Below are positions 50,197 to 64,000 of a stretch of 64,000 nucleotides of DNA, one piece after another (within the stretch, counting starts at the first letter, position 1; each line of letters opens with the position of its first letter). Source of the stretch: Erythrocercus mccallii (taxonomy: Eukaryota; Chordata; Aves; Passeriformes; Dicruridae). The translations under genes were made by a program, and so were the position numbers. The notes under the pieces were generated by a model. The model was not told where the DNA came from. It did no database searches and saw only the letters and a program-made list of their open reading frames with translations. The DNA lies in assembly GCA_013397435.1 (NCBI GenBank), contig VZRG01000202.1, positions 62,001 to 126,000 on the forward strand, given 5' to 3'.

Positions 50197-53100
50197 AAAT
50201 TAATCAGGTGGGACTGCCTATCCTTTCTGTCTGACAGGTCTCTTTCAGTGCTTGTGTTGCAGTCATACATGGTTGGAACTCTTTCTTTCATATCGAAAGA
50301 ATAACACACCTGTTGCAGGTGTTAGCACTGTTTCCACACATATTTCTCATCTGCTTTTCCTGTGGGCTTTCTTAGGATTCTGCCTTGGCACAAAGCTTTG
50401 CTTTTCTCCTCTTCTATATGTGGGGTCTAAATTGCCTCTTCCTTTTATTTTTTTTTCTGGTAATTTCTTTTCTTGGTTTTTGTCCAGTCCCTGTTTCAGC
50501 CTGTCTTTCCCATTTGCACTTCATTTGGCTTTTCCCTTATCATTCATAGAATACATCTATTCCCCACTGGGTTTGTCCATGGAAAGGTCATAGACATAGT
50601 TTTGAGCAGCTGTTTCTTCCTGTTCTTGGGGCTGGTTTGCAATGTCACAGCCTTTTGCAACCCTTTTTACATTAGCTGCACTCATCCTATGGCTGATTCC
50701 TGATACTGCCCAATTTTCTGCCTTGGTTTGCCATGTGCTACCATTTACCTGAGGTGATCTTAGCTACCACTTATGACCAAAAACATGAGAAGGGGAAAAG
50801 TGGTGGTAAAACTGGACCTGTATTTTTCTGAGGATGCAGCACAGTGGGAGACCTCTTCCTGCTGCAGTTATCTGAGAGACTGGTCACAGCTTTCTCTTAG
50901 CTTGGGCAGATTTTGTGGAAAAATTCTGGGAGATTTGTTATAGCCATGGGTAATCAGAGTAAATATTCTTCTCCATATCATGCCCTGAGACATACCTCAA
51001 CTGCTTTGTACCCCAGAAGGTGTTCAGGTGAGAGGGAAGAGCTGCTGTCTGCCTCCCTCTGGAAAAGCTTCAGTCCTCTCTGCATTGACTGTCGTCCTTC
51101 TTGTACCCATGTTTGAATTACCTTGCTTAGGTAATATTCTCCATATGGCCATACTACTGCCACATGTAGCAGAGCATGGTAGAAATACAAGGAACTTCTT
51201 CCTGGTTCAAGGCTAATTAGACTTGCTGCAAACTTTAAAGGAGGCAGGTTTGGAGTCCCTGGTGTAGCTCTTTACATACGTGGGTTATGGAACCATCCAT
51301 AGAAAGTGCATATAGATCACAGAGGCTCTGAATTGTTTTCCACCCTCCAGGTTCTTTGTGAATTTGCTGGCATGACTCCCTTCAGGCATGAATTCCTCAC
51401 CAGAAGTCATGATGTGGGTTAAAGGCACTTTGTTTAAGGGAGATTTGAGCCCATTTCCATGCAAAGCAGGTTCCCTAAGGAGACAAAGGTGTTCAGCCTT
51501 GTTCTCTGTATAGGGTGTTAATCAGAATACAATTTTCTAAAAGCACTATTTAATTTTGCTATCTTGTATTGCTGACTTCTGTTGATACTCTGCTCTGTGG
51601 ATGATTTGCATTTTTATTTCATAATATTTTTTTCCTCATCTTATGAAATGGCTATGTATATTTTACAGGCCTCTCTAAGATCAGGTGACTGAGTAAGAGT
51701 TGCAAAAATGAACATAGCAAACATTTTAGAAGACACTTTTGTCATTTTATCAAAATGGGCCTCAATCAAACATTTATATTAGGTCAAAAATAACATTAAA
51801 ATTGGGGAGAGGGTAATTTTGCAGTTTGCTAGTAATTTTCCATTCTCAAGAAGCAGACTAAGCTTTGTTCAAAACAACTCAATCTCTACTCTTCTCACTA
51901 ATGTACATAGAGTGTTTGATATTGCATTTCATTATGTAAACCTTACTTTAATGCTTCTCATTACTTCTGCTCAAGTAACCCTGAATAAATGTAGTATCTG
52001 GCACAAGATGCTATTCCTATGACATTGTTTCAAAACTAGTGCCTTTGTGTTGCACAAGATGGATCTCTCAGTGACATGGCAGAGCCTCCACTTTAAATCT
52101 TCAATTAGAGAAGCTGTTCCATCTAACAAAATACTGACATCCTACATGAACTTCCAGACCCCTACCCCAGGGCATCAAGCCAGAAATGAAGGATTAAGAC
52201 CTAGTTGTGAAAAAGTCTTGAACTGAACATGAATAAGAAAGATCTGGTTTAGGGACTATATATGGACAGCACTAGGGAAAGGTGTTAAGTCCTGTCTGTT
52301 TGCAATCTAAAATCATAGAATACTTTCTTTACTTTGCTGGCATGGACAATCAGAGAAGCAGGAGAGAAGGAAGGAAATGAGATACTATCTAATTATGCTT
52401 GTATAAGTGTCCTCCAATACCTTGCTAATGTTTCTGGGGGAACTTTTTCAAAACTGAAGTAGACAAATATGGTGCTTCTTGTCCAGTTGAAGTGGGTAAC
52501 TAACATGCACCAGGCTTGACTAGAAGGCTCCAGGAAAGCTTGACTTTAAGTGCAGAGCCATACTGCATCATTTGCTGTGTCAACAGCAGCCAACAGAAAT
52601 GACAGCTGAAGCTCTCTATAACATAGCACTGCCTTCTAGGCTCTAAAGCCTCAAAGAAATCCTTCATTTGACTCCACTGAATCTATCCTAGGGATGATAT
52701 GATATAACCACTTCCCACCATTAGCAACGTTTAGGTGGATGGCAAAAGTTATCGTTGTATACTAAATAAAATAAGGGAGGGAAGAGAAGCAGAGTTTTGA
52801 ATGATTTATTGTAGGCACTGCTTAACTTTTGGCTCAGTCCCAGGCTCTGGGAGGATCTCTCAAAACAACTGTTTCTGAGTCAATATGTGCCAGAGTTCTG
52901 GGTCTAATTTTTTCCAAAAGCAGACACATTTTGTTTTGGTCTCTGGCTCATTTTATTTATCAACATAGACATAGCCATGGGGTTTGGGTTGGCACGTGGT
53001 ATTGTGAGGCTTTTCACGACAATTCTGTTTCTCAGTGACTTCACCTCACCAAACTTCAGCTTCAAAACCTAGCCTGTCCAAATCCCCATCTGCCCGATTA

Positions 53101-55128
53101 TATTTCCTCCATCCGGCACATCCAAAGTTCCAAATGTCTGTGATCTACTGTTTTATACAAATTATCATCTTGTGGCTTGTGTTTTCTTATTTTGTTGGGT
53201 TTGAAGGGGTTTTGCTATTACCTATGCTTTGATTTTGTTTGTTGTTTTTTGTCATTGTTTGAAATTTTATCTGAACTCAACACAAAAAACAACAGATTTA
53301 AATTCCTTCTCATACATCCTCTTCATGACTGTATGCTGGTGAAACTGATTTTTTTTCACTAGCATGGCTTAGCCAGCACAAGTATGTGCAGAACAAAAAG
53401 TTTAAAATATATTTCAATATCTTGCCTTATACTAATTTCTATTAGAAACATAAAATGCAATAACAAGGTTTTCAACTTAAGATGTAGGAATTTTACAGCA
53501 AATGTGTGGTTTTTCTTTGTATCTGTATTTTAGTAAATTAATCTTCTGTGTAAAAAAATTACCTACCTAGGGAGAAGTATGTGGAGATCTGTGATAGGTT
53601 CAAGAGTATTTAATTAAAATATATAAGATCTCAAAATCATAGCTCTGGGATTAATAATTGATAGGAATTAATGTATTTCACACATTTGTGTTCATAGGAC
53701 CTTCAACCTTAGAATCAGTATTTCTGCAAGCCATTAAACTTATAATGTAATGCAAAGCCTCCAACTCAGTTGATATCACTAGATACCAATTGCACTGAAA
53801 GTCAGAACCTTTTTGTGCATAAAGTTTATATTTTACAAAGAGCTGGCATTGTGCAGTGTTGACAGCACAACATGAAAAGTCCTGCTGAGCTTGTCTATAC
53901 ACATTTTGCTATGGCTGAGCATAAAATTCTTTGCTATGCAACTGAATGAATATCAAAAGAGAATATGAATACATGTAGTAGAGAAATGAAGTGTCTTGAA
54001 AGGCCTTTCCTCTGAATGAAAGAAGAACAAAGCAAGTTTGGCTAAGAATCAGCAAGCTGGTTATATTTTTTTCTACCTTGGGTGGCTCTGAGGTTTGACT
54101 GGGTGCCAGTTAACAAATTAGGTCACTGATATATTACTTCTGCATATGGAATAATTATTGATAACTGCATGGTCTGTCCACACATGTGAGACTAATCTTA
54201 ATTTCCAACATCCTTCTTTCTCATTTGGGGAAAGAGTTTTTACTGTCAAAACAAAACCTACTGATGCAGATTCTACTCCACTCCCCCCTCACCGAATAAA
54301 AAAAAATGAAAAGGGAAGAGCTTGTCAGAAGTTATTTCATTTAAACCACCTCTCATCAAAAAGAATGATAAATAAACCTGAAAACTGACTCTCAATCCTC
54401 TTAGGCCTGTTAAGTTTCATTTAGAGGAAAAGGACACCGTATCATTTGCAGTGACAGGAAGGTAAAAATCTTTTTAGAAATTTAAAGAAGAGCTAACCAC
54501 AATGTATTAAAGTAAATGTATATATTATTAAAAGTATATGCTTATTTCATGAGCCTGGATTCTCTTGGAGTATGAAGAACTAAATGCAAAGCATTTACAT
54601 TTACTAAATGCAAAGCTACAAAATGTTACTGTTAGGATCAGGTAGTGATTTAGAATCAGGAGGTGATTGATACATATTTTGCACAAGATGACTTAGCAGG
54701 AACTCAGCTTCCTCCCCCTGCTTTTCAATTTTTAGCATCTCTGAGTTTGCCAAATGGTGTGCATTGATGATGTCTACATTTGGTCTCCCTTCTGGATCAC
54801 CTCCTTTCTCAAGTGTTCCCAGCTTCTCATGTGTTCAGCAGATTTTCAGCCCCCACCAGCGGCACCGCACAGCCCCATGCCTCCACATGGCCACCTGGCA
54901 GGGAGACAGGCTGTCTCCCATTTCCATCTCCCGCTCCTCCTCTCCCACCCGGATTGACCAGCAAAAGAGGCAGAGGAGGAGAAGGAAGGGGAAGTGGTGG
55001 CTGGCAACGATTCCTATAGGAAGGTCAATTAAAGGCTAAGAGTTGGGAAAGAAAGGATTAAAGAACTGACTAGGCTGTGATGGTGTGTAGGGAGCAGGGA
55101 TCCGGGGATGACTTGGAAAAGTGCAAGG

Positions 55129-55143
55129 GCGGGGGGGGGGGGG
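55129..55143. repeat. Poly-G run
   Basis: A near-pure G run in an otherwise purine-rich segment downstream of a small GC-rich patch (54840-55000). Prone to sequencing length errors. Confidence 0.85.
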
Positions 55144-58100
55144 AAGTGAATCAGGCCACAGGAAGACTGAGTGTGCAGTAGGGAGAATGAACCACTGGAA
55201 TGGGGACTTTGGAAGCATAGTGAAGGCAAGATGATTGATGATAACAACTGATAATTTAAGGAGAAGGAAACACAGGAATAGGAGAGCAGAATAAGACAAG
55301 ATATTAGGATTTTCTGTATCCTGTCATATGAAACAGCCCCTGCCACACTAGTCAGGAATTTCAATACAGTAATTCTTGTTTGAATGCCGTGTAAGATGGT
55401 GATAAGTATGTTTTCTGTAAATTATAAGTTAGGCATGACAAATGGGAAGAGAAAGTACCTTGTAATGCAAAACTCAAGATGTACAGTGTAATATGCATTA
55501 TAGTGTATACAAACTGTATTTCCATATGCTCTTTTTTTTATTTTTAGTTGTTCTTTCAAGTCTTTTTGCATGTAGATGTTGTGAGTTTTTGTACCATACC
55601 TTATCTTTTGCATGCACTCTCAGAAGAACAAACATTATTTCTATGCAGCCAAACAGGATTGCCAGAGAAAGTTGAAGAACTGAATCCTTTGTTGCAAGTT
55701 AATACATATATCTATATATTTATGTATAAATATTTATATTTCAGTGAATTTTAGGCTGATGTAAGAGGATTGGGTTGTATAGAAGACTGAATGATAAATC
55801 AGGCTTGTTTTAGCTTTTGAAACATGATTTTATTTTATTGGTATTTATAGAGAAAGCACACCTTGAATGATTAGTTCCTTTTTTGTTTGTAATCATTATT
55901 ATTACATATTCAGAGCAGTTATTCCTTAACAATCCTATCTTAAATTAACCCCTGATTATCTGCACTAGTTCTTTGGCTCTGTTCCTAACTATGCAAACCT
56001 TTCCAAGATACATGTGCTATAAAAGGATGACATTCTAGCAATCAAGTCAGTCAGTGCCAATAAAACCAGAGATCTCTCCCTGTTTTGACACAGTAGACCG
56101 AGCATGGGTGACCTTGGACAAACTGCTGAACAAACAGTGAGTTTTTCTGGTTTGGCTGTACTGTGTTGGATTAAGAAACTGCCACCCCTAAGAGCTCGTT
56201 CCTAGCCTCCTTATTGTATTTATTTGTCTAGAGAATTTGAGATTTATTGATCTAGAACAAAAAAAATTGCATGATGATTTAGTGTACTCACCAGAGGATG
56301 GGTGTGCTCGCATCCTGTCCCTCTTTAAGGCTTGTTTATATGAAGGGTAAAAAAATGTATACTCACAGCCATAGCAATTTCCGCTTCTACATATAGGGGC
56401 TGGATTGTAGTTTATTCTCAGAAATAGTAATAATGGTTTTGTCATCTGGTTTAGTTTCAGTAAATCTTCCCATTTTTGGAAAATCAGGAAGAGATCCTCA
56501 TCAGCCTTGCTATTTTTGGTTTATTTATTGTTTTTTCCTATAAGAACATTTTTTAATACAGTTGTAGATGTTTTCTGAAGGGATTGCAAGTTACTCAGAA
56601 TTTATTGTCCAGTGTGTCTGCGTGTAAGAGTATTTTTACCTTCATTAACGAAGTCACAATGCCAGCTTGTGGTGTTAATGTACAAGGAAAAGAAGCATTT
56701 CCTCTGATGCTGAATAAATACATTTTGGCCAAAAGTTGTGTTCTGGGAATCCATAGAAAATTACAGACATGCTGTGCAAGGATTTTATAAATGAATAGCA
56801 AAGGCATTTTTTGCCATGACATTTGTGCAAATGGAACTGAGCGAAGCAAAGAGACGCTTTATGCTCCACGTACACTGTCTCAGAAGGGTGTGTTACTCTT
56901 CTTCTCACTATAGCTCTGCATTGTCTTGTCCCTCCAGGGACACAGCTGATACTAATCTCTCACCTTGTGCTGCAGTCAGACAGAAGCTTTATTAATAATG
57001 ACAATGGCACATCCTTTGCAGCATCTTCCTGCTTCACTTGGAGCCTTCTCAGATGTTATCTTCATTGTTTCAGAGTAGCTATAAATACAAAAGTATTTAC
57101 AATGAATTGTTTCCAAAAAATTAATTACTGAACTATGAACTAAGTTTATATTGGCTTTGTTACTCCCAAACTCAAAACTGAGAGCAGAATCAGTTAGATA
57201 AATGCAATTCTTCATATTTGGGGCTTGAAAGACATCTGATCTATTATCATGGAGTCATTTTCATGTGAAAAATATGAGGTAGCATCTTGGACAAATGTGC
57301 TCCTGAATAATTTCAGTTTGGAATACAAGCACTAACTAGAAAATCCAAAAGACTTGAATTTTTCATTTGGTAATTTTATTTAAATTAGATTATTAATAAT
57401 TAACATACAAGCTACATCTTTTCTTGTTTGTAAATCTCAAAGGAGTTTAGAAATGGATAACATCAAAAAATGGAAATGCCAGAGATTACTTTACATGCCC
57501 AAGTCACATTGCTCTTCAGAAACAGACTGTCAAGATTAGGTCTTTAGCTGATGAGACAGGAAATTTCCACCTCTTCGTGTTGTTTTCAAGTGATATTGTT
57601 GGGTTTTTTGGTGATAGACCTCAACAAAAATACTAAGTATCTTAATAACAGATATTAATTAATACAATTAGGTAAAAGATGTGTTTAACCTAATAAGGTT
57701 TTCTCTTTAATTTTCACATAGAACTAGAAGCAAAAAGCTCTTTGAAGATTTTGAAAGGATCAGGTTAATGTATTGATTTTTAATTGTGTATCCCAGAGTT
57801 CATAAATTTGTCTAGCACTTACCTAACTACCAAAATTGTCAGTGGTATATTCCTTTCTGTAGCTCTGATAGCAATTAGAAACCTTGTTCTGAGAAAACTG
57901 ACTATAATTCTAGGCTGTACATACTCTGTAATTCCTTTTTACCCAAAAAAGGTGAGAAATAATGGTGTTCTACAAAATACAGTATACTGCAAAACATGGT
58001 ATACGACAAAATAATAACTCAGGATTTTCAGATGAATTTGAACAGCTAAAGTTCTCACTGGAAAGCATATTTGTGTGTAAAATCATGAGCAAGGAGTAAT

Positions 58101-61100
58101 GTTCCTAGTACTCTACCAAAGTGAGTTTTCATATGATGCTCATCAATTTAAAACAAGGGTTTTTTCATTATGCGATGTAAATAGAGACTGAAGTGATGTT
58201 TCTTCTACTGTCATGGTTGTGCTACAGATCTACTGTGGTTACTTTGAGAAGCATTTTATTCACCGTTAAAATGGGAATACAAACATAGGGAGGAAAAACC
58301 TGAAGTTGAGCACTACAGCAGAGTCAGACTGGCACAGAAAATGAAGTGCTGAGGTAATGACTATCCCTGCCACTATGTGCAAACCTAGAAGCCTTCCATT
58401 GCTAGTCATAATGGGATTTTTTTCCCCTCCTTTATTCCTCTGTAGCATATTCTTATAAACAGGAGGCCGAGGAGGAAGGAGATTCAGGAGATGGAGCCAT
58501 CCCAGAGGAGTTATCAGCAGGACAAAGGAGATGATGGAATTCCCCAGAACTCCACCTCTCACTCCTTCCATAGACATGCAGTTTTCTGTCTGTCTTTTAT
58601 TTTGGGAGGAAGGTTGCCAGGAGTAAGGCGATAGTAATTCTACTGCCACTGTGGATGCAAAGTGTTGTGTTTCTTACTTTCATCATGAGAAGGTAAAATT
58701 AGCCTTCGGTCAAACACTGAATTTCAATATTTGGTAGAGGATTTTAAACAAATGGGTTTTGGCAGGGTCCAGGGGACAGTGATTTTGAGGCTGAGAAGTG
58801 TCATATCCTAAAGTTCCAAGCACCCTTTCATGAAGACAGTACAAAATGTTACTCAGAGCTTATATAAAAGGCACAGAAAACCCTTCAGAAAACATCCTTT
58901 CTTTCAGCCCCAAACCTTTGGGATCATGAGCCAGGACATGTTAAAGAAGCTGCTAACCCCAAACTGCTGAGGGATGAAGTCAGGAAACAGAGTATACACA
59001 TGAGGAAATGATGTCATGCAATACAGGAGATATATCCTAACCATGACTGTATGCATCAGACCCTTCTCTTGAAAACATCAGCATCACCAGCACTTCTTTT
59101 AGTTCCCTGAGAAATATTATTGACTCCACAATGTCAGCCAGAGAGAAACAGAAATACAATTTCCTGTTCCAAGATGAGGAGCAGTGGTTCAAAGGCATTA
59201 AGCTCTTGCCTAGATTGGATCTTGCCAAAACCTTAAGATTAATTATTAATTCTTCCTTGTTAAGTGCGGAATATGTGCTTGGTGGTCTGTAAAGCATTTG
59301 GAAAGCCAGCACTACAGCAAATTGCTTTCAATTTCCATACCTGACCCTTCACGGAAATGCTTTCCTATCTCATTGAAACTCTGTTTGAATGAACAAGGTA
59401 ATTTCAAAGACAAACAATTTACATAGAAAGATTCTGGTGGATATAAATATTTAAATTAGAGTTGTCTCAACTGGATATAGGGAGGAGAACTGACATGAAT
59501 ATACCTGCAAAAGCCAGTAAATGGAAACATTGGAAAGTAAAATTCTGTAGTTGTATATTCATTGTGTTCATAAAGTCAGTTCCTGGTTATAATCATTATA
59601 CTTTGATTGTTATTTCTGGTTTGTGGGAATAAAGAGAAACTAATTTTTTTATTTTAACAATAGAATTTAGAAAGAAAATGAGACATCTGTGGTCTCTTTG
59701 GGATGTGAGTAAAGCCAGTAGTGCATTTTCCATTAACTTGAATTTAATAGTATCTAAATTTGATTTAATTTAATTCTCAATTTTCTGTAATGCATTTTAT
59801 AATGTATTTTAAAGAGATTCCAAATTTGAGATGATAAACCATTTCCAAATACCATGCAGCTAATAGTTTATAATAATATAGTTTATATAATAATTTATCC
59901 CTAGAGGTATGTTACAGTGATTGATTCAGATGTCAAGAGAAACAGATGTCAAAGCTTGCTGGTATTTAGAATGGCTTGTTGGTGTGGCTGCTGTGGCTAT
60001 GCTGGAGCAGCAGCTAAACAGGTCTTTCATTGGCAAATCTTATTCTCATTTTCCAGTCAGAGGGGGTCATGCTAGCAGAAGATGTTTTTGGCATTATAAG
60101 TCAATAATCATTAGGTATTTCTGTTACTTGTTTTGTGTGACTCATTCAGTGAAGTCCCTGTCTCACCTGCCACTCTGCAGTGTCTGTGACACAGGTATCA
60201 CTGTTTTGGACAATGCAGAGTGGGGCCCCATACCAGCTGTGCCAGGCACAGGGTGTCCCCAGAATAGGGAAGTGTGTGATCTGGGAGCAGAGTGTTAATG
60301 CTTTCTACAAATATCAGAGAGTCCCAGAAGTCCATCTAGAAAAATGTCTCTAAGTGCAGAAAAAAAACGCAAAACCAACTGTTTATTTTGGTGGGTATAA
60401 TAAGGTTTCATAGCGATCTAGCTATTTAACTAATAAAGAATTAATAGTATAGAAAGTTCACCTCAGTAATACAAGAAGTGCAAGACAATTTGAAAGAAAT
60501 AGTCTGAAAATGTGAGAGACGAGCCTGAACACTGGTAGTTACATGGAAACAGAGTCTGATGGAGTTTTTCAATAGGCTGCAAGAGAAGTGTAACTGCTGT
60601 ATACTGCAATGTCATTTCTGACTGAAATAGAGTATTCAAAAAAGAGTGATGAATATACTCATCTGCTCAAACATGCTGCAATTACTTCTTGGTTGCGATG
60701 TCATAAAAATAGGGAAGTGTGATCCACATCCCTGTCATTCTGCATACATACATTTTACAATATGATAAGAAGGAGAATGCAAGCCTACTGGAACCTGGCA
60801 TATCAAGCTTGCTTCATTTTTTTGCTATTTCTGTATAGAAGGTATAAATTTTGGGGGAAAATGTGACTGAAATACATGTTCTTATGCTGTAATAACGTGG
60901 TAGTGGTGAAACTATTTTGCCTGCTCCTTTTAAAGGAATACTTTGGTTTAGAACATTGTCATGTTTTGAATGCATTTTTTTTAATCCATTTATTTTTTGG
61001 GGGACTGCAACATATGTTTTTCCTCTTCCTCTTTTTAATATTTTGGTCTCTGGTGAATACACATACAAAAACTTCCTTCCTTTAGTTAGAGTCCACAAAT

Positions 61101-62212
61101 GAAGAGCTATTCTTTCTGATTGCAGATTAGCCTGCCAAGAAATAAACCCTAACTGGAGAACATCATTTTAATTTATTTATGGGATACAGATGACAAGAAA
61201 GTCTGTCCTCTTCTCAGGCTTTTTGGAAAGATTTGGGCTGACCCAGCCCAACAGAGTTCATATGGCAAACTATGCCAGGAACCAAAGCCAATAGTCACTG
61301 CAAACCTCTGAACCAAAACATTCCTTTAGTGCTTGAATTTCCCTCTAATTTGTGTAGATTCCCTTTTTGTCAATGAGGCTTGCAGTGGATAACTAGCTTA
61401 GTGCAATCAGACTAAACAATTGTGCTATTCATTCACCAATTAGATGATAGCAGTAATGCATGCTTTATGGTTTCCGTTCTTCATTCTTTCCTTTCTTTTA
61501 AAGTCCTTGGAGACAAACCCTGAGATGTTTGGCAAAGAGGAGGCTCTTGCTGAAAGATATCTCTTTTTTTTTTTTCCCTTTAGCATTGTTAGTGGAAGCA
61601 GAACATCAGATCTACATAGCAAGAAATGATCAGCTGGAGAAAAAACAACTCTACAGTCATTTACATTTATGAACATTCACTTTGATCTATTCCAATGCTG
61701 GAGGAAGAACTATGTTTTAATCACCAGCAGCATATGGCTTAATTTAGAATAAAATAAGTATATTTTGAATGCAAATAGTTTTAGCAGAAATATAGTAACA
61801 TATGTTTACTCTATAAATGACTTGAAAGGTGCTAAATGTGGAAAATTTTGCATTTGTTGCAGAAGATAAATCTTTGTGAAAGGGTAGGTTTCAGTACTTC
61901 AGCTTTCTGTTAGAAGTTAAGGTTTGGCCAAAATCAGCTGTGATTTTTACCCTTTCCTTACTGCTGCACATAACTTCTCTGTGTTTGAAAAACAAGGGAT
62001 ATATATATGTGGTTAATTTGATGATATTGTTAGTTATCCTGTTAACTAAGGGGCAAAGTTTACCTTTGTGTGTATTAAAGAAAAAGTTTAACCATGTCAA
62101 TAAAAAATATTATACTGCTTAGGAAATGTTCTCTTCATAGAGTTGGAAAGTAAGTATTTGCTTAACTACTACCTTTGTAATTTCTTATTCTGGCAATTCT
62201 TTTGTTTTACAT

Positions 62213-62280
62213 CAGCTTCTGTGTGACCTCAGACAGATCAAATAAATTCCCTGTACTCTAGTTTCCTTATTTAAGGGCTA
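62213..62280 (-). mobile_element. MIR-like SINE fragment, reverse orientation
   Basis: CTGTGTGACCTCAGACAGATCA, then CCCTGTACTCTAGTTTCCTTATTT, matches the reverse complement of the MIR core (GTGTGACCTTGGGCAAGTCA, CTCTGTGCCTCAGTTTCCTCATCT). Short and diverged. Confidence 0.5.
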
Positions 62281-63296
62281 ATCCAAACCCACCAAATTTA
62301 ATGTGAGCACTAAGAGATTAAGTACTGGTGGATTTAGCTGTTGTAGTTTAAAGCATTACAGCACCCACATGTCTTTGCTATCTCTTTTCAAAGGATTACT
62401 TCCCCAACAGGAGGCAAGGAAGTATAGGATGTGAGTCATGTGTCAGTAGCCATGGTTTGCTGTACAGAATATTAGATTAAATTGCAATGAAGGTATGTGC
62501 TCCTTAATAAACTGAGCTGTAAATGTGGCAGTTCAGGCACAGATTCATGTCCTGTTCTGTTGTTCTGCAATATTGGTGATGACTTAAGGCAGATGGCCAG
62601 GTCAAAAACATAGGGTAGTTACTCCTCTAGCGATAAACATGAAAGATATCTGCCAGTGTTCTGAAAATCCTACCTGCATACCTCAAAAATGGTAGAAAAT
62701 GCTGACTTCTTTAAACTGCTTGAAGATCCTAATAAAAGGCAATGAATAACAATAAAGAATCATTGTACATCTCAAGAGAAAAATGGTTACATTTAATTCT
62801 GAAATGCTGGAAGGAAAAGACATGGGAAAAAGGAATCTCCAGCTGACTCCAAGTACATTGGATTTCTATTCAGACCACTTCATTTGGTTTCCAAATATGC
62901 TGTTGTGAAACACCTTTCAGCATAAGGACAGTATTTTTCCTCACAATGACAATCAGTCATGACAGTATGAATGTTTGTGAGGACTTGAAATGGAAATAGA
63001 GAAAGATAGAGTAATGAGAAGCTAATGGGACAGCCGGAATTCCAGCATGGTTTGTACTAACCATTGAGTTGAAATACCTTCTTAGTGTTGGGACATTCCT
63101 TGGAAGCTGCTCTACAGCCTCTCCAATCACCCACTTGAGTTCAGTGAGCTCAAGGTCACTCCACCTTTTTTAGATATTTAACTGAAATGCTCATGATTAG
63201 AATCTTGTTGCCCTGGGTTTCCTGTCTTGTCAGTGGTCAAGAATATCCAGAATTAACTGGCTTTCTCTCCATGGTGAGTGTTTGAAGAAGGAGAAA

Positions 63297-63541
63297 GAAG
63301 TGACAAGACAAGAGGAGATGGCTTCAAACTGTGCCAGGGAAAGTTTAGATTGGATATTAGAAAAAGCTTCTTCAGTGAAAGGTGGTCAGGCATTTGAGCA
63401 GTGTGCTCAGGAAAGTGGTGGAAGTGTTAAAAAATGTGTGGCTGTGGAATTTGGTGACAGCTTAGAGGTGAACATGGTGGTGCTGGTTTATGGCAGGATT
63501 TAATGGTCTTAGACAGCTTTTCCAACTTTAATACTTCTATG
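63297..63541 (+). mobile_element. CR1 LINE, 5'-truncated 3' end
   Basis: About 245 bp aligning by eye with the 3' end of the CR1 consensus: GACAAGACAAGAGG, GTTTAGATTGGATATTAG, TTCTTCAGTGAAAGGTGGTC, AATGGTCTTAGACAGC and the terminal TTCTATG. A short deletion follows GTGGTGGA compared with the consensus I remember. The 73-codon plus-strand frame here is a by-product. Only the tail of the element is present, as is usual for CR1. Confidence 0.9.
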
Positions 63542-64000
63542 CAGTATGGGGAACTGGGCTGTGGTCTGCCTTTTCTCTACTGACACCTTAGAGCAGCCTT
63601 ATTGTTACAACAGATAAATTTAAGCACTGTCTTGCCAAAGGCAGAATAGTTCAGAGTTTTGTTTTCAAGCCTGAAGCTGCAATCTTTATGCAAATTCTTC
63701 ATATTACTTTTCTTTAGTCAGACTAAATGTAATATGATACTGGTAAGAATAGCAAGGCACAATGTGAAAGGTACCAAATCATAGAGGGCTAACAGTATAT
63801 GATCAACACAATATTGGTTTAGATGTTGCCAAAAAAAAAAAAAGAGAGAAATTTAACCTCCACTCCACTGAAAATCAATAGAACTAGCGACATCTGCATG
63901 TTAATTAGTAAGGCCTGACTTGCAGTAGTGGATGAAAATTAAAAAATTCAGAAAACAGTTACTAGTGGCTAGATCATGTACTCTACCTAACCTGAGAGAA

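Larger units (their letters stand above)
50200..63296. other. Intergenic, no gene seen
   Basis: AT-rich DNA with only short open frames. The part up to about 51500 may be further decayed endogenous-retrovirus sequence continuing from the 251-codon frame, but I could not identify any motif. A small GC-rich patch lies at 54840-55000. The MIR-like fragment at 62213 is the only repeat I could name. Confidence 0.5.

Noticed and set aside
51640..51690. TTTCCTCATCTTATGAAATGG resembling a reverse MIR segment
   Set aside because: The match is short and the flanks do not follow the MIR consensus, so it was not called.
62402..62415. A third CTCF-like motif (CCCAACAGGAGGCA)
   Set aside because: It deviates at important core positions, so it is too weak to list.
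1..64000. CRISPR arrays, tRNA or rRNA genes, bacterial-type operons
   Set aside because: None was seen; the content is that of a vertebrate gene-poor region.

Overview
The window reads as vertebrate nuclear DNA, most likely from a non-galliform bird. It is AT-rich, almost gene-free, and contains one unmistakable intronless coding exon, SPRY2 (Sprouty2, minus strand, 22256-23191). Two mobile elements point to a bird: a 5'-truncated CR1 LINE tail at 63297-63541, and an LTR family common in neoavian genomes at 47086-48300. No bacterial-type operon, CRISPR array, tRNA or rRNA was seen.

Layout: 1-21450 is intergenic sequence 3' of SPRY2, with an old MIR-like SINE split in two. SPRY2 occupies about 21450-28050. 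Its predicted 3'UTR (about 21450-22255) carries 8-mer matches to miR-21, miR-27 and miR-23. The coding exon runs to an acceptor at 23242, a ~4 kb intron follows, and a 5' non-coding exon probably ends at a donor at 27204. The promoter lies in a broken CpG-island complex (25.1-28.8 kb) that includes a perfect GGCCCC hexanucleotide tract. A further GC island at 29.4-29.8 kb holds a good CTCF-like motif.

From 30 to 64 kb the sequence is gene-desert-like. It contains a TA dinucleotide repeat, a strong microRNA-precursor-like hairpin (32.6 kb), a second MIR-like SINE (33.5 kb), an isolated CpG island (35.3-35.6 kb), a second CTCF-like motif in the opposite orientation (40.47 kb), a 20-copy TTCC microsatellite (42.2 kb) and a solo LTR inserted inside an older LTR of the same family (47.1-48.3 kb). 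A 251-codon open frame of unknown origin (49.4-50.2 kb) lies in a region whose minus strand is A-rich, possibly an endogenous-retrovirus remnant. One more MIR-like fragment (62.2 kb) and the CR1 tail (63.3-63.5 kb) follow.

How it works together: SPRY2 is the only confirmed gene. The flanking GC islands, CTCF-like motifs and desert sequence are best read as its possible regulatory surroundings, with perhaps unannotated long non-coding transcripts starting from the extra islands. These regulatory roles are inferences from sequence alone.
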